A stretch of 64,000 nt of DNA, taken from the NCBI GenBank assembly GCA_002118135.1, contig BDIU01000215.1:241027-305026 (forward strand), read 5' to 3'. The notes below the pieces were generated by a model that saw nothing but the letters and a program-made list of their open reading frames with translations, was not told where the DNA came from and made no database searches. Of the stretch, positions 38,901 to 49,749 are shown piece after piece. Within the stretch, counting starts at the first letter, position 1; each line of letters starts with the position of its first letter. The translations under genes and the position numbers were made by a program. Source of the stretch: Trebouxia sp. TZW2008 (taxonomy: Eukaryota; Chlorophyta; Trebouxiophyceae; Trebouxiales; Trebouxiaceae).

Positions 38901-41622
38901 GACAACACAGGAAGATCAGGCAAGCATTAGACGTTCCACGCACAAAAGCTGGGTACAGCAACTTGCCAGAAGTGTTGCAGTGGCGTCTGGTCCCAGGCTG
39001 GTCAACATTGATACCCTTGTGATGGTGTCTCTTGGGGTACTTTCTTGGAATGACCTGCAGCCAATATAGGACTCAGAACCTCGTGTACAACACCTTATCA
39101 TGCGCTTCATACTTGGTAACCTAGTGTACCACACATTGCGTCGTTTTCACAGCATGGACCGCCTGCCTTTGGATGTGGCACATGCGAATGCGGCTTGCTG
39201 CCTGCATTTCAGAGCTAGAATTTGAGCTCTTTCTCACGTCAAAGGAAAAGTTCAGGTCCTCCAACTGTTGCATTTCAATACGGGACTGAGAGAAGGATGC
39301 GTTACAGTCTAGACAAGCAAACAGTCAATAAAAGGCTACTGACCTGGCACAGTGGAAGACATGAGCAGCAACATCAGCCACTGCACGTGCCAGCTCCTCT
39401 CCTGCAATCACAAAAACAAAAGAGCTGAGGCTCAGAACAGAAGAAGAAGGAGAAGAAGAAGGAGGATAAATGAGCCAGGGCACAAAAGCGGCATCAGCCA
39501 CTGCACGAGCCAGCTCCTCTCCTGCAGTACAAATGAAGAAGAACTGTTGCAAGATCACCCTCAGTAATGACGATAAAACATTGTGAACTCCAGCAAGACC
39601 AGGCATCAGATTGAGGTAAAAGGCGCAGAACCGGCATCAGCAGGCCCTTAACATACCAGCTCCAATCTCATGCAGATCCACCAAGGACGCGCATTAGAAA
39701 TTGAAGCTCAAAGTGATTGACAAATGGAGCAACAGGAAGAAGACATGGCACAGCAGAGCAGAGCAGAACACAGCACAGCACAGCACAGCACAGCACAGCA
39801 CAGCACAGCACAGCACAGCACAGCACAGCACAGCACAGCACAGCACAGCACAGCAGAGCAGAGCACAGCAGAGCACAGCACAGCAGAGCAGAGCAGAGCA
39901 GAGCAGAGCAGAGCAGAGCAGAGCAGAGCAGAGCAGAGCACAGCACAGCACAGCACCTAAGCCAGAAAACATGTCAACCACAGCTACCTGAGGAACAAGA
40001 TGCAATGCTTGCACTGAGCCACACCATGATAGTCAACAAAAAAAGAATTATCACACCTGAAAAGGAAGATCCAACAACAATGACCCGCATGCCAGCAAAC
40101 ATTGAGCTGTGGCGATAGTTGTGTGCGTGCATCTGAAGCCCAGGGAAATCATCTATGCCCTTGACCTCTGGTAGATTCGGCTGGTGATAATTGCCAACAC
40201 AAACCACCACTGCATCAAACTCCAAATCTGATGTCCCAGCATTGCTTGGACCAGACTGTAGTAGATCCTCGCTTGCAGCATCAAAGGATGGTTCTGTAGA
40301 TCTTCCATTCGTGTCAAGCTGAGGTGTTTGGTGAACGCTAGAATACTGCTCAGACGCTGTGCTGAGATCTGTTGCTCGCTGAGCTGCTGAGCTCTGAGTA
40401 AGACTTGGCTGAGCTGATGGCGCTGAGTCACCACCATGCGTGAATGGGTCGGGCGCAACACCATTGGACTGGGCATTGTCATCAAGAACGCCATTTGTGC
40501 CTTGTTTCTGAGAACTTTGCTGATGCACAATGCCATTCTGTGAGTCATGCAGCCTTGACTCATGTAACGACAAACCATTGAGCTGCTGTCCTGCTGCCTC
40601 AGACATTGCAGACGTTGATTGTGATGCTGTGGCACTTCCTCCTGAAGCATCTGGAGCAGCTGCATTGAGAGCTGCTGGATCAGTCGCTGAGCCATTCCCT
40701 GCTGCATGTGCAGCATGCTTTGCATGCTGTGGCTGTTGCCCATTTTGAAGCTGATTTGATTTGACTGTCAGCTTCCACCTAGGTGCAGCGCTGACTGATG
40801 AGTCCAGATTTGAACCTTGGCTCATCTTTGAAAGTGGTTGTAGTGATACAACCTCTGTGTTGAATTTGATGTGTTGCCTCAGATCAAATCTGGCGGCAAA
40901 ACATTCAAGCCAAGCCTGAATTTCTGTATGTACTGGAAAGCGACGGGGGTCATGTGACTTTTCTCCCATGACCGCTGGAGTGCATGGGAAATCTGAGAAA
41001 CTCATAATCTGGCGTGGTAGGTTTGTACGTAAACTGCTGTACCTGCATGCAGATAGCAGGTGAAGTAGTAAGTTCAGTCAAATTATCAGCCTTGTTGAGT
41101 CAACATCGTTGCACAAATGCACGCCTTTTGATGTTGCTGCGCTGTTGAGAAAGTCAAGATTAGACTATGCACACAAGAACTGTCAACATCAAAATGCATT
41201 TTGGCTGAATTTTAAAGCTAGCATCAAGATGTGCTTGCGCTTAGAGGCATGGCTGCACTCCTTGCTGACATGACAATCAAATAAAGCAATTGCAATGATT
41301 TGAATGTGTCACATGAAGCAGCTGCAACTTACATGCTGCTGTGCACATGGCGTCTGTTTGGGTTCCTGCCCAGAAGGTCCTCAGTCTCGCACTCTTCCTG
41401 GTAATCCCAAATGCCGCCAACGTTGCCATTCTGCTCGAAGACAAGCACACGATGCCCTTCTCGCAGGAGCTCGCGTGTCGCGACTAGGCCAGCAGCTCCC
41501 GCTCCAATGACCGCCTGTATATCAAGTCAGCGCAATTTACAACTGTCGCAGACTACTGAATTTTCCCGAGAGGGTTTGTACGCCAGAACGCTTACCACAG
41601 AAAGGCCTGGCACTGGCGGCAT
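35990..41622 (-). CDS. Flavin-containing monooxygenase with large low-complexity insertion
   Basis: Eight exons with continuous phase give about 649 residues: 41596-41622, 41333-41514, 40057-41042, 39344-39401, 38967-39054, 38292-38504, 36971-37102, 35990-36253. Exon 2 has the FAD-binding motif [16 protein letters not shown], followed by [10 protein letters not shown]. Exon 3 ends with the FMO fingerprint [11 protein letters not shown] and the NADPH-binding GSSFSG. Exon 6 has [11 protein letters not shown]. The last exons match the usual FMO C-terminus ([28 protein letters not shown]). Family members are about 450-530 residues; the excess is a ~170-residue Ser/Gln/Ala/Asn-rich insert in exon 3. 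The 88-bp exon 5 is placed by phase and homology (CARSF to ATATLLDGTEL) and needs a GC donor (CTG/GCAAGT). It likely oxygenates a soft nucleophile (S or N); the substrate is unknown. Confidence 0.9.
36355..36670 (-). repeat. Acceptor-side fossils of the last FMO exon (two copies)
   Basis: Copies at about 36355-36460 and 36545-36665 repeat the start of the last exon ([20 protein letters not shown]), each preceded by the same GACTGCAT acceptor context. Both lie upstream of it. One carries a frameshift before VNQ. Confidence 0.85.
36790..36878 (-). mobile_element. Three-hairpin T-tailed repeat, copy 2 (5'-truncated)
   Basis: An 89-bp element flanked by a perfect 10-bp target-site duplication, GGAGCGAGGA, at 36780-36789 and 36879-36888. 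On the minus strand it begins GAATCTCGGGCTGCC, so the first hairpin is missing. It keeps the GCCTCT/AGAGGC and ACGCC/GGCGT hairpins and ends in a long C/T tract. It sits in the last FMO intron in the same orientation as the gene. Confidence 0.88.
37295..37445 (-). repeat. Acceptor-side fossils of FMO exon 7
   Basis: Two short copies, near 37300-37345 and 37400-37440, repeat TGCAG/AGCAAGCTG and the next 20-25 bp of exon 7. They lie upstream of the functional exon at 36971-37102. Confidence 0.75.
37495..37610 (-). mobile_element. Dispersed repeat family B, copy 1
   Basis: Shares AGCCTGCCTGGCGAGACAG and flanking sequence with 55250-55350 (minus) and, more diverged, 52085-52205 (plus). The minus strand reads [17 protein letters not shown] then a stop. 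It resembles the tail of a non-LTR element, but no RT core is present, so the class is inferred. Confidence 0.6.
38560..38660 (-). repeat. Acceptor-side fossil of FMO exon 6
   Basis: Repeats the exon 6 start ([19 protein letters not shown]) with its TACAG acceptor, about 60 bp upstream of the functional exon. It remains open until GT.VI, where the homology ends. Confidence 0.85.
39485..39530 (-). repeat. Acceptor-side fossil of FMO exon 4
   Basis: Repeats TGCAG/GAGAGGAGCTGGC and the codons for [10 protein letters not shown] just upstream of the functional exon at 39344-39401. Confidence 0.8.
39748..39957. repeat. (CAGCA)n/(GAGCA)n pentanucleotide microsatellite
   Basis: About 40 units of CACAG or CAGAG in an FMO intron. 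The unit lacks stops in every register on both strands, so it creates long spurious STAQH/LLCCAV open frames. Confidence 0.97.
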
Positions 41623-42745
41623 TGCTTAGGGCTGCGGAACCTTACTTTATCCAAGACAAATAGTTGTTAGCACCTGCCGGCTTTCCCTGACCGATTGCCG
41701 TCGAGAAACCCGCGCAGACACGTCCTTCGCATGGAATGTGATCAGATAGACAGGCGAGATCAGCTCAATAGCAAGCACGGTTGCGGCAAGCGCTTGCCAG
41801 TCAAAAGCATGGCACATGCATGCACGTGCAGTTCCTTGGATATCAGCTGCATGACTAAATGTTGATCCATTTCTCTTGCACCAAAACTTGCACCCCTTGC
41901 CCCCAGGCTGCAAAAGCTGACAAAACCAAAGCCTTTGCATCTGCATCACTGTTACACAGCTACATTGAACCTAGTTGCAGAACACCCCTGGCTGTAGATG
42001 GTCAAGGGTGAGCCCCCGTGCCTTTGTCTGAAACACAGACAAGAATTGTACAATTCTAAAGCAACTGCAGTCAGCTGAAACAAAGACAAGATGAAAACCA
42101 CAGCCTTTAAAATAGCAACTGCATATGCACGCAGGAAAACATTACCACTACATCAGCCTTGGCAGTTGCTAAAGTATCTCTCATTGCTTGAAGCTGAAAG
42201 GGCACAGCAGCGCGTTTATTTTGCAAGACAGCAATTGCTCAGCCGAAAGAATGTCAAGCAGGATGGGCTATGTCACTTGCTGCATGCAACAACTACCACA
42301 CATCACACAAGTCACACTCCTGATCAACACACTGTCAGCATTGAATCAATGACAATGGACCAAAGCTCATTCTGTTGTTATTGTCTTTGGTCTTCTATGC
42401 TTGACTCAAGACGCAAGGGCTCAAGTACAGTCACTCAAAGCACTTATTTTTAATATGCCATCAGCAACTCAAATTCTGCAGCTCCTCTTGCTGCTCCATG
42501 CCAGGCAAACCCAGAACAGTGAACTCTGGGAAGCATAGCAGGACATGCCAGGCAGAACCAGGACAGTGGACTGTGGGGAGTACTGGTTGAGGAGTTATTA
42601 GTAGAGCAGGACAGCAGAGCATTCAAAAACTGGCACCACAGACTAAGGTAACAAAGGCTGTACTGGTTGGACAGTCGATTGCTTCTGTATGACTCTAGCT
42701 GGAGCTACTTTGCCTGCTCTCAAGTGCTTTTCAGGAATGGAAAAA
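41623..42745. other. Intergenic region upstream of FMO
   Basis: Contains the monooxygenase promoter and the 3' UTR of the MYND gene. A 120-codon plus-strand ORF at 42091-42453 starts with MKTTAFKIATAYARRK but shows no recognisable domain; I treat it as unsupported. Two diverged ~55-bp units (CAGGCA.A.CCAG.ACAGTG) lie at about 42500-42590. Confidence 0.4.
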
Positions 42746-43330
42746 TCATGCTGTGGCTACTGCTGGCCTTCGGCAACCGCGCTTGTGCTGAGGCCAGTGA
42801 CTAACTTGACAGTCTTTGCTACAGTATGATGCCACCAGACACTTTGAGCACTTCTGAACTGCCACACTGTGCACATAAACCTGGAGTTTCCCTGTCTGCA
42901 AAGGCGCTGGCGCTTGCATTCTGACGCTGATGAGATCGTGTCTCGTATGATGGCCTGTCACAGATCGGACATGCTGCATCATAAACGTGCGGCAGATGTG
43001 TTTGCAGGTACAGTTTTGGCTGGCTGACACACTTCCGTGCTCTGCTCTTGCAGATTACACGTTCGAACTCTGCTTGTTGCAAAACCTCATGAGCGCGCTG
43101 ATTCACAACTGATCGCAAAAATTGTGAAGTTGCTCTTGCATCGCCTGCAAAAACAGCTGCAGGCGCTTGATGCACGAAGGTGCCTTGTCAGCTGTGTCCG
43201 GAATCATCTGGAACCTCCACAGCGTAAGGAATTTCGGGCATGCTTAGTTCAGTGTGCTGTAAAGCCCTGTAAGCCTCAGGAGCTGCAGCCTACAAGAGAA
43301 ATATATGTGGTGCTCACGGGCCTTTGAAAC
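42746..43330 (-). CDS. MYND-type zinc finger protein, partial model, apparently frameshifted
   Basis: The last exon encodes KCSKCLVASYCSKDCQVSHW then PQHKRGC, a canonical second half of a MYND zinc finger (protein interaction). The expected first pair, LCAQCGSSEV, is present just before it (Cys codons within 42864-42875) but in another reading frame. Upstream exon candidates are 43059-43144 (DARATSQFLRSVVNQRAHEV, helical) and about 43220-43330 (APEAYRALQHTELSMPEIPY). I could not fix the start codon. It may be a damaged gene, or the assembly may lack a few bases. Confidence 0.6.
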
Positions 43331-44301
43331 TTTGCAATGCCACGGCCCTCTGGTGTGCAAAGAGCCAGCATAATAGCACCTCACCGCAAGACGTTGACCT
43401 GGCTGCAGAACAGCACAGAGCACATATTCACGCTCACCTGACGAGACACAGCAATCGAGGCTCGACCTGAACAATGCCGTAATACACAAGTCTGCTGACT
43501 CGCGCAACGCAGGATTCGATGGAGTCAGGCGTCGTTCAACAGCTTTGCCGTTCAACGCTTGCAGTAAACTTGAGCGAGGGGCGTTGAGTCAATGAGTCAA
43601 ACGCCGTTGACTAGTCTGCCGAGGGCGCTAGTATGAATGAATCAATCAAACAAGCAATGGATTGTGTACGTAATCATGACTGCTTGGCGCCACGTGAGGG
43701 CGAAATGAAGCTACTATCTCTGCAATTTCTTGCAGGTACTCAGCCCCTTGCCAACGTGACAGGTGGCTTCCGCCGGCAACTTCCTCCTACTGCAACAGTT
43801 TGTCATTGGTGAAGAATCCTTATTGTAGGAGGGAAAGCCTGAGATAGCGACGGTAGCTGGGCCTACGCCGGCGAATAGTCGACGACACAAGCAGTACGCA
43901 GGATCAACAGTATTAGGCTGCACAGCCCTTTGGCCGCTGTCAGAATCTCAGCTTGATAGCTTTAAAGTGACTGCTGAACGAGACGAGGTATGTTGCGGGC
44001 CGTGCGCAAGCACGACCGCTTTGTCACCGATCAGCACTGCAAGCCTTCTGACTTCACGCCTGTAGTAGCTGATGCATACAGCGCTATCCGCATTGGCAAG
44101 CTGCCGCAACAACATTTCCGCAGCAGTACAGCGTGAGCATGCACAGCGAACTCAAGCGCGCACACCGTCCGCAGGCACAAATTCGCGTAAGGGCTACCTG
44201 ACCTAAGCTTCGGTCCGCAACAAGAGAATAGACCTTTCGCCGTGCAACAGGCAGACCTTCGCCTGAGCAGTAACACAACGCACTCCCAACCTACAGGAGC
44301 C
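43331..44301. promoter_or_regulatory. Divergent region upstream of the MYND and expansin-like genes
   Basis: Separates a minus-strand and a plus-strand gene. The left part may contain a first MYND exon (open frame to about 43550 without an ATG). No TATA box or repeat was recognised. Confidence 0.4.
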
Positions 44302-47300
44302 ATGTTGCAACGAGTAGCAATCTTACTGCTGGCAGTTGGCTTTGCTGCTGCACAGTACCCTCTAGAGCAAGGCATTGTTCCCAACGACCAATACACTGCG
44401 GCTCCAGCTCCTGCACCTTTGGCCAGTGAGGGTTGGCGTACTGGACGCAGCACCTTTTTTGACGGTGCTCCTGCCTTTGTCAACGCCTACATTGCTAGGT
44501 AAGCATGCGACCTTGACCTTCCTTATCACCATCAAACCTGCTCACTACCCTCGAATTTCACTCCATGTGCTGGTCCTCCAAACATGACACATTGATGCAA
44601 TTATCAATGACAAGGCGTTATGCTCGAGCCATCCTCACACATGGAGCTCAGTAGCGACTTGAGCTCAAGTCCATGCACGTGTGATGAGGGGTGCAAGCGC
44701 TCTTGGTGACATCCTGTACAGCAGCTGTAAAAAGCAGTCGTAGACCTTCTTGTAACGAGGAGCATGTTTATATAAATGCATCCTGGAGGCAAGTCAACTT
44801 CAATGTGTGTGCCTGTATATAGGGGTGCAGGCGCCTTTGGTGACCTCCTGTACTGCAGCTGTGAATATGCTCCAGTCAGACGCGCGTTCCAAGCGACGAC
44901 TCAGATGTGCCCTTTTCCAGAAGCAAAGTGGCTGTTCCTGCGTAGAAGAACTCAAAATGAGATGCAATTCAAGCTGAGTTCATGTGCACGTACGCAGGGG
45001 CGCAGGCGCCTTTGGTGACATCCTGTATGGCAGCTGTGAATACGCATCAGTGAGGGATGGTGTTCCAAGGGACTACTCAGACCTGCCCTTCTTCAGAAAT
45101 GAAGTGGCCGCTCTCGCACAGAAGAACCCTGACTACCCTGGCAGTTGTGGCAGATGCTACGAGATCAGGTGAGCCGACAGCCACAACGTGTGATCTGTCA
45201 TGTTTTGTAGGAGTTGCTCACATGCATATGCATCATGCGCACCTTTGGCTTGCATAGGAAAACTAGCAGATGCTGCGAGATGACGTGATTTGTCAGTCAC
45301 CATGCATGCTCTGTCATGTTTTGTAGAAACGCATTATGAGCGCCTTAGTCTTGCACAGAGAACCCCTGGCTACCCTGGCAGTTGTGGCAGATGCTATGAG
45401 ATCAGATGAGCTCATGGCATGGCTTGTCATGCTTCAACGAGTCAGTTAAGTAAAACAAATCACTGACATCGCACATGTCATGTGAGATGGCAAGGATCTG
45501 AACATCTGCACATCTGTTGCTATGCTAGCTGAGTCAGTTGCTTTTTTGACTGGTTTTGTTGCCTTCCTTGTTGCATGAAACAGTCTGCGACACAGCATCA
45601 ATCATTGTGTTTCACGCACAAAACAGTCTGCGGCACAGCATCGATCATCGTGTTTCATGCAAATGTTAAGGCATACACTTTGTATATAGTTTGGCAAATG
45701 CTATTGAATTAGGTCCTTGCAAGATAATTGTTGGCGACATGAATAGCCACCTGAAAAGTGCATGCATTGCAGGTGTCAGAATGGACTGGTGATTGGTAAT
45801 GGCACAACTCCAGTCAGCATTGATGACTTCTACTACCTAGCGACAGTGAACGACACTGTGCCTGATGACTTTGGCAGAAGCTTCCCAGGAAACTCAGCAG
45901 AAGCTCAGAGGGAGCAGAATGTGCAATGCTGGAATGAGAGCAACTCCGTATTTGTCCATATTATTGACTCATGTCCGGCCTATCAGGTGATTTCAACAGT
46001 CTCTTTGTATTTCGTTCCCAGCTTGGCTGCGGTCGTTGCATGAAGCTCAGAGAAACCAGAGTGTGCCAGCACATCATTGACTCATGTCCAGCTTACCAGG
46101 TACGTATTGTCGTAACTTCCTGCTGTTGCGTACCGGCCCTGCAAATGTACTGGACTGTCGACACATGTTTCCGTCATGGTGCCTGGTTGATCTCTCCTGC
46201 TCCATCTTGGACAGCTTTCGTAACATGTTGGATTTGAACCCGTGCCAAATCATGGTGAGGACCCAAACTAAAAGTCTTACCAATTCTCTACATGGCTAAA
46301 GTCCAAATTTGAGCACCAACACATTCTCTGGATCTTAGACGTACTTCTGTTACAGCTTTATCTCACCTTGGCACAACCAACACATAAAAGTGGTTGCGCA
46401 TAACACTTCGCTGACTAATGCCATTCATCATCTCTGTATTGATTTTTCACAACATTCACTGAAGCTCAACCTGCTGATTGCCTGCTTTGGTGTGCTGCTT
46501 ACATCTGCCTGTGACTGCAAGTCCCATTGACAGATTGTGCTTCTTGCAGGTGAAGAACGGGACAGAAGTGCAGCAGCTATGGTGTAACAGTGACATCTAC
46601 CACTTTGACCTGTCCTATTACGCCTTTGAGCTGCTGGCACACCCAACATACGGCGTCATGATGGTTGACTTCAGGTAAATCCTCTAGCCAGTCCCTGAGT
46701 CTTGACATTTTGCTGACAGGACCTTAGGTATGCTGTCTCACCAGTGACTTCAACCAAGTTGGTTTGTCCTGTTACGCCTTTGAGCTCTGGCGCACCCAAC
46801 ATACGGCGTCATGATGGTCGACTTCAGGTGGATCCTCTAGCCAGTCCTGGAATCTTGACAATTTGCTGACAGGACCTTAGGTATGCTGTCTCATCAGTGA
46901 CTTCAACTAAGTTGATTTGTCCTCTTACGCCTTTGAGCTGCTGGCGCACCCAACATACGGCGTCATGATGGTCGACTTCAGGTACAGCCCTTCGACACAG
47001 TCGTTTTGCAATGGCTGAACTGGCTCTGAACTCTTGACAGACAGCTGGTATGCTGTTGGGACACCCCACATAAAGCGTCATGATATTGGACTTCAGGCAC
47101 AATACTTGGTCCCATTCAGTCCATTGTTTGCATCAACTTCTGCTACACTAGAGTGGCTTCACTGATACTGGATTCCAATGAGTTAGTTCCACCACTGTCA
47201 GCATGTGAGGATATGTCATCATATATGTGGTGATGTCCCAAGCTTTTGCTCCTGCCTAACCTGGTCTGCCTGTCACACCCTGCTTAAATGCTGCAGGTAT

Positions 47301-49749
47301 GTCGACTGCTACACTCTTAAGCCTCTGGTACTCACCCCTGGCTTCTTAAACTTGACTACCATTCACATTGAGCATTTGCTTGGTCTGGGGCTTTTGTGCT
47401 GTGACTGCAGACCTGTTGACTGCTACACTCATGAGCCTTTGGTGTTCACTCCTGGTTTCATCAACTCCACAAACTTTCGAATCAGTCTTGACCTGTATTG
47501 CCATTGTCATCATCAATAAGGTTATGGGTCAAGTTTTGCCCATGCGTCACTTGTCTGCACAGTAGTAAAAAATGCTTTGGTGTCTGCAGGCCTGTGGATT
47601 GCTACACTCATGAGCCTTTGGTATTCACCCCTGGTTTCATCAACTCCACCATCTACAACAACCAAGTCGAGACGGGATGGACCTTTGCCCCCTACTTCCT
47701 ACATGCTGCCGACTTCTGGCGACCAGGTATGTCAAGATCCTTGTGTTTCACTACAATTTGTTGTTTGATATAGAACTGTGCTCTGGACTGCAGCCCTCTC
47801 AAAGCTGTAGCTGATCATTGCTAATACGCATTTGAAGACTGCACAGTTTCTGCATGCTGTCAACTTCTGACAGTCAGATGCTGGCCAGTCATTTGTATCA
47901 AATTCGTAATTGTGGACAAGGTCTCCATCCATTACCATTAAAGAATTGTGGATTGAATCGACCCTTGACTTCCTGCATGCTGCTGACTTCTGGCGCCCAG
48001 GTATGTCAAGTAGCCAAAGCATGAGGGGCATAATGTTCGGCCTGTAGCACGTATGCTGTTCTGTACTTTTTGCCAAGTATACTCAGACCAGAGCACCACT
48101 TCATTGGAGGCTGGATGGACCTTTGCGCCTTACTTCTGCATGCTACTGAGTTCTTGCAGCCGGGTGTGTCCATCTTCTCACTTCTTGCGCAAGAAAAGCC
48201 TGCTGACAGCTTTCATCGGACAGACGTGACCTGTCGAAATACTGCATACAGACCAAATTGGGACACAGGACCGACCTCAGTCAAACAAGCATATCCGCTG
48301 CTGCTGCTGCTGCTCAGTAAAAATAAGCTGCTGTGTCTCGTTCCTGCTTGCATTCTTAGCTCCTCATGTTATGGGCTGAAAAGCACGGCAGGTGACCAGC
48401 AACCACATGCAGTCATTTGTTGCTTTGAAGGCAGCAATCCCGGGCTGCCTCTTTAGACAGAGGCTCCCGCTATGACGCCTAACGGCGTAGACTTTTCTTT
48501 TCTTTTCTTGCAGTCATTGCTGAGCCTTCTCATTCAGGCTGTGGGATCTTTGATCCTTTCTAAGCATAGAGTGTTCTGTCAGCTACTTTGTGGAAATGCT
48601 GCAAGTGAAGAGCTTTGTGCCACTGGTTCAAGGCGATTTAGACAGCAGGCAGGGCACTTCAGTTTGCAAACTAGTGCACAACGGCATTCAATACGGCAAT
48701 AATGCTGCTGCTGGCTATTTGAAAGCCAATCGAGCAAACTGCACAAAGTTTCAGTTTGAGGGTATGTGTCAGTCAGGCAGGCAATGCGTGCTTCAACAAA
48801 GAAGCAAATGTTGCAAAGCATTGCGACCTGGTGCTGACACAGCGGGCGCGTACTGTTATCAGCGTTGGCCCCAGGTTGTCAACGCTTTGTGACATTTGCA
48901 TCTTGCATCAAGACTGTACCTCCCTGCCTGATTGTCATTGCCCGTTTTGATGGCTTTTCAAGTGAGATTCGCCATGTACAAGCCAGCCAAAGCTGTCTGG
49001 TTGCATATCGGTCGTGTCAGGGTCTGTACAACCCATCTTTGCCTACAGCTGTTGGCATCTGGAGGCAGCAAGGTTGAGGTTGTCATGTCCGGTCAGAAAT
49101 GTGTGGCTGCATTTAGGTCATTTCAGGGTTTACCAACCCATATTTATCCGCAGGTGCTGGTGTTGGTGGCAGCAACGCCACCTGTGTCAATGTGGCCACC
49201 AAGGTTAGATATGGTGGAATGTAGGTCATGTCAGAGTTTCCTGACCCATATTTGCTTGCAGGCGCTGGAGTTGGCGGCAGCAACGCTACCTGCGTAAACG
49301 TGGCCACCAAGGTTAGCTATGGCCAAACTGGTTCTGGCGGTGGTGGTTTGGGCTTCACCGCAGTTAATGGCACAGATGCAGGTTACCAACCATTTGCCGG
49401 CAAAACCACCCTGGACTTCTGGGTTAAGTCCAACAGCACTGGCCCTGGTGACGAGAGCGAAGCGGGTTTTCCTAAGGGTTCAGTTCCTGACCTAAATGTG
49501 TACCTAGGAAACGCTGAGAGCAGTGTTTACTGCGGACAGTCTTTGCAGTTGACCAGTCAAACGCCTGTTGGCACACAAGCAACAGCCAATGGTGGAACAT
49601 ATTACCACTACCAGATCCCATTTGCCAGCTTCAACTGTGCTGGAGGTTCTGCTGGCAGTCTGGCCAACATTGACAGTGTTGGCTTTGGCAGCAACAGCAA
49701 TGCAGACTATGCCTCTTTCTGCATTGATGATTTGGTGCTTGTGTCCTGA
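44302..49749 (+). CDS. Expansin-like secreted protein (double-psi beta-barrel with HFD motif)
   Basis: Seven exons with continuous phase encode 507 residues: 44302-44498, 44998-45168, 45773-45986, 46550-46674, 47590-47726, 48570-48761, 49262-49749. MLQRVAILLLAVGFAAAQ is a signal peptide. The family is shown by GRSTFFDG near residue 45, the Cys pattern GSCEYA, GSCGRCYEIRCQNG and VHIIDSCPAYQ, and above all the active-site HFDLSYYAF (HFD motif of expansins), followed by YGVMMVDFRPVDCY. Plant expansins are about 250 residues. Here long inserts (DDFYYLATVNDTVPDD..) and a different C-terminus replace the usual pollen-allergen domain: GAGVGGSNATC, a Gly-rich segment and TTLDFWVKSNS, ending with FCIDDLVLVS, suggesting a beta-sandwich that might bind carbohydrate. 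Many N-glycosylation sites are present. The likely role is non-hydrolytic loosening of the algal wall. Confidence 0.88.
44690..45412 (+). repeat. Edge fossils of expansin-like exon 2
   Basis: Before exon 2, copies at about 44695-44730 and 44821-44955 repeat its start (RGAGAFGD.LY.SCEYA). After it, 45345-45410 repeats its end (PGSCGRCYEI), where the donor has become ATGAGC. Confidence 0.85.
46020..47105 (+). repeat. Donor-side fossils of expansin-like exons 3 and 4
   Basis: 46060-46105 repeats the HIIDSCPAYQ end of exon 3 with a GTACGT donor. Copies ending near 46828, 46980 and 47098 repeat the end of exon 4 (AFELLAHPTYGVMMVDF plus donor). The first two are almost identical to the exon. Confidence 0.88.
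47295..48170 (+). repeat. Edge fossils on both sides of expansin-like exon 5
   Basis: Before exon 5, copies at about 47297-47365 and 47409-47475 repeat CTGCAG plus its start (VDCYT.EPLVFTPGFINST). After it, copies at about 47825-47875, 47955-48002 and 48100-48165 repeat its end (GWTFAPYF.HA.DFWRP plus donor). Confidence 0.88.
48418..48508 (+). mobile_element. Three-hairpin T-tailed repeat, copy 3 (best full-length)
   Basis: A 91-bp element flanked by a perfect 10-bp duplication, TGCAGTCATT, at 48408-48417 and 48509-48518. It contains an imperfect first hairpin (TTGCTTTGAAGGCAGCAA), a strong second one (GGGCTGCCTCT, loop TTAGAC, AGAGGCTCCC) and a third (ACGCC, loop TAAC or similar, GGCGT). 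It ends in TTTTCTTTTCTTTTCT. It lies in an expansin-like gene intron, on the gene's strand. Confidence 0.9.
49045..49215 (+). repeat. Acceptor-side fossils of the last expansin-like exon
   Basis: Copies at about 49045-49085 and 49152-49205 repeat GCAG plus GCTGG.GTTGG.GGCAGCAACGC upstream of the functional exon at 49262. The nearer copy is nearly identical through NATCVNVATK. Confidence 0.85.

Noticed and set aside
38872..39069. Plus-strand ORF ([16 protein letters not shown]..) that looked like a gene fragment
   Set aside because: It is antisense to FMO exon 5, which fits the FMO frame and phase exactly.
39694..40118. Several long overlapping ORFs on both strands (STAQH-type and LLCCAV-type)
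   Set aside because: They are products of a stop-free pentanucleotide microsatellite inside an FMO intron.
42091..42453. A 120-codon plus-strand ORF in the spacer upstream of FMO
   Set aside because: No domain, no homology that I recognise and low-complexity composition; not supported without transcript data.
48428..48495. GCCTAAC / GTTAGGC in the hairpin element suggested an integron attC site
   Set aside because: The context is a eukaryotic intron, there is no integrase or cassette, and the target-site duplications indicate retroposition instead.
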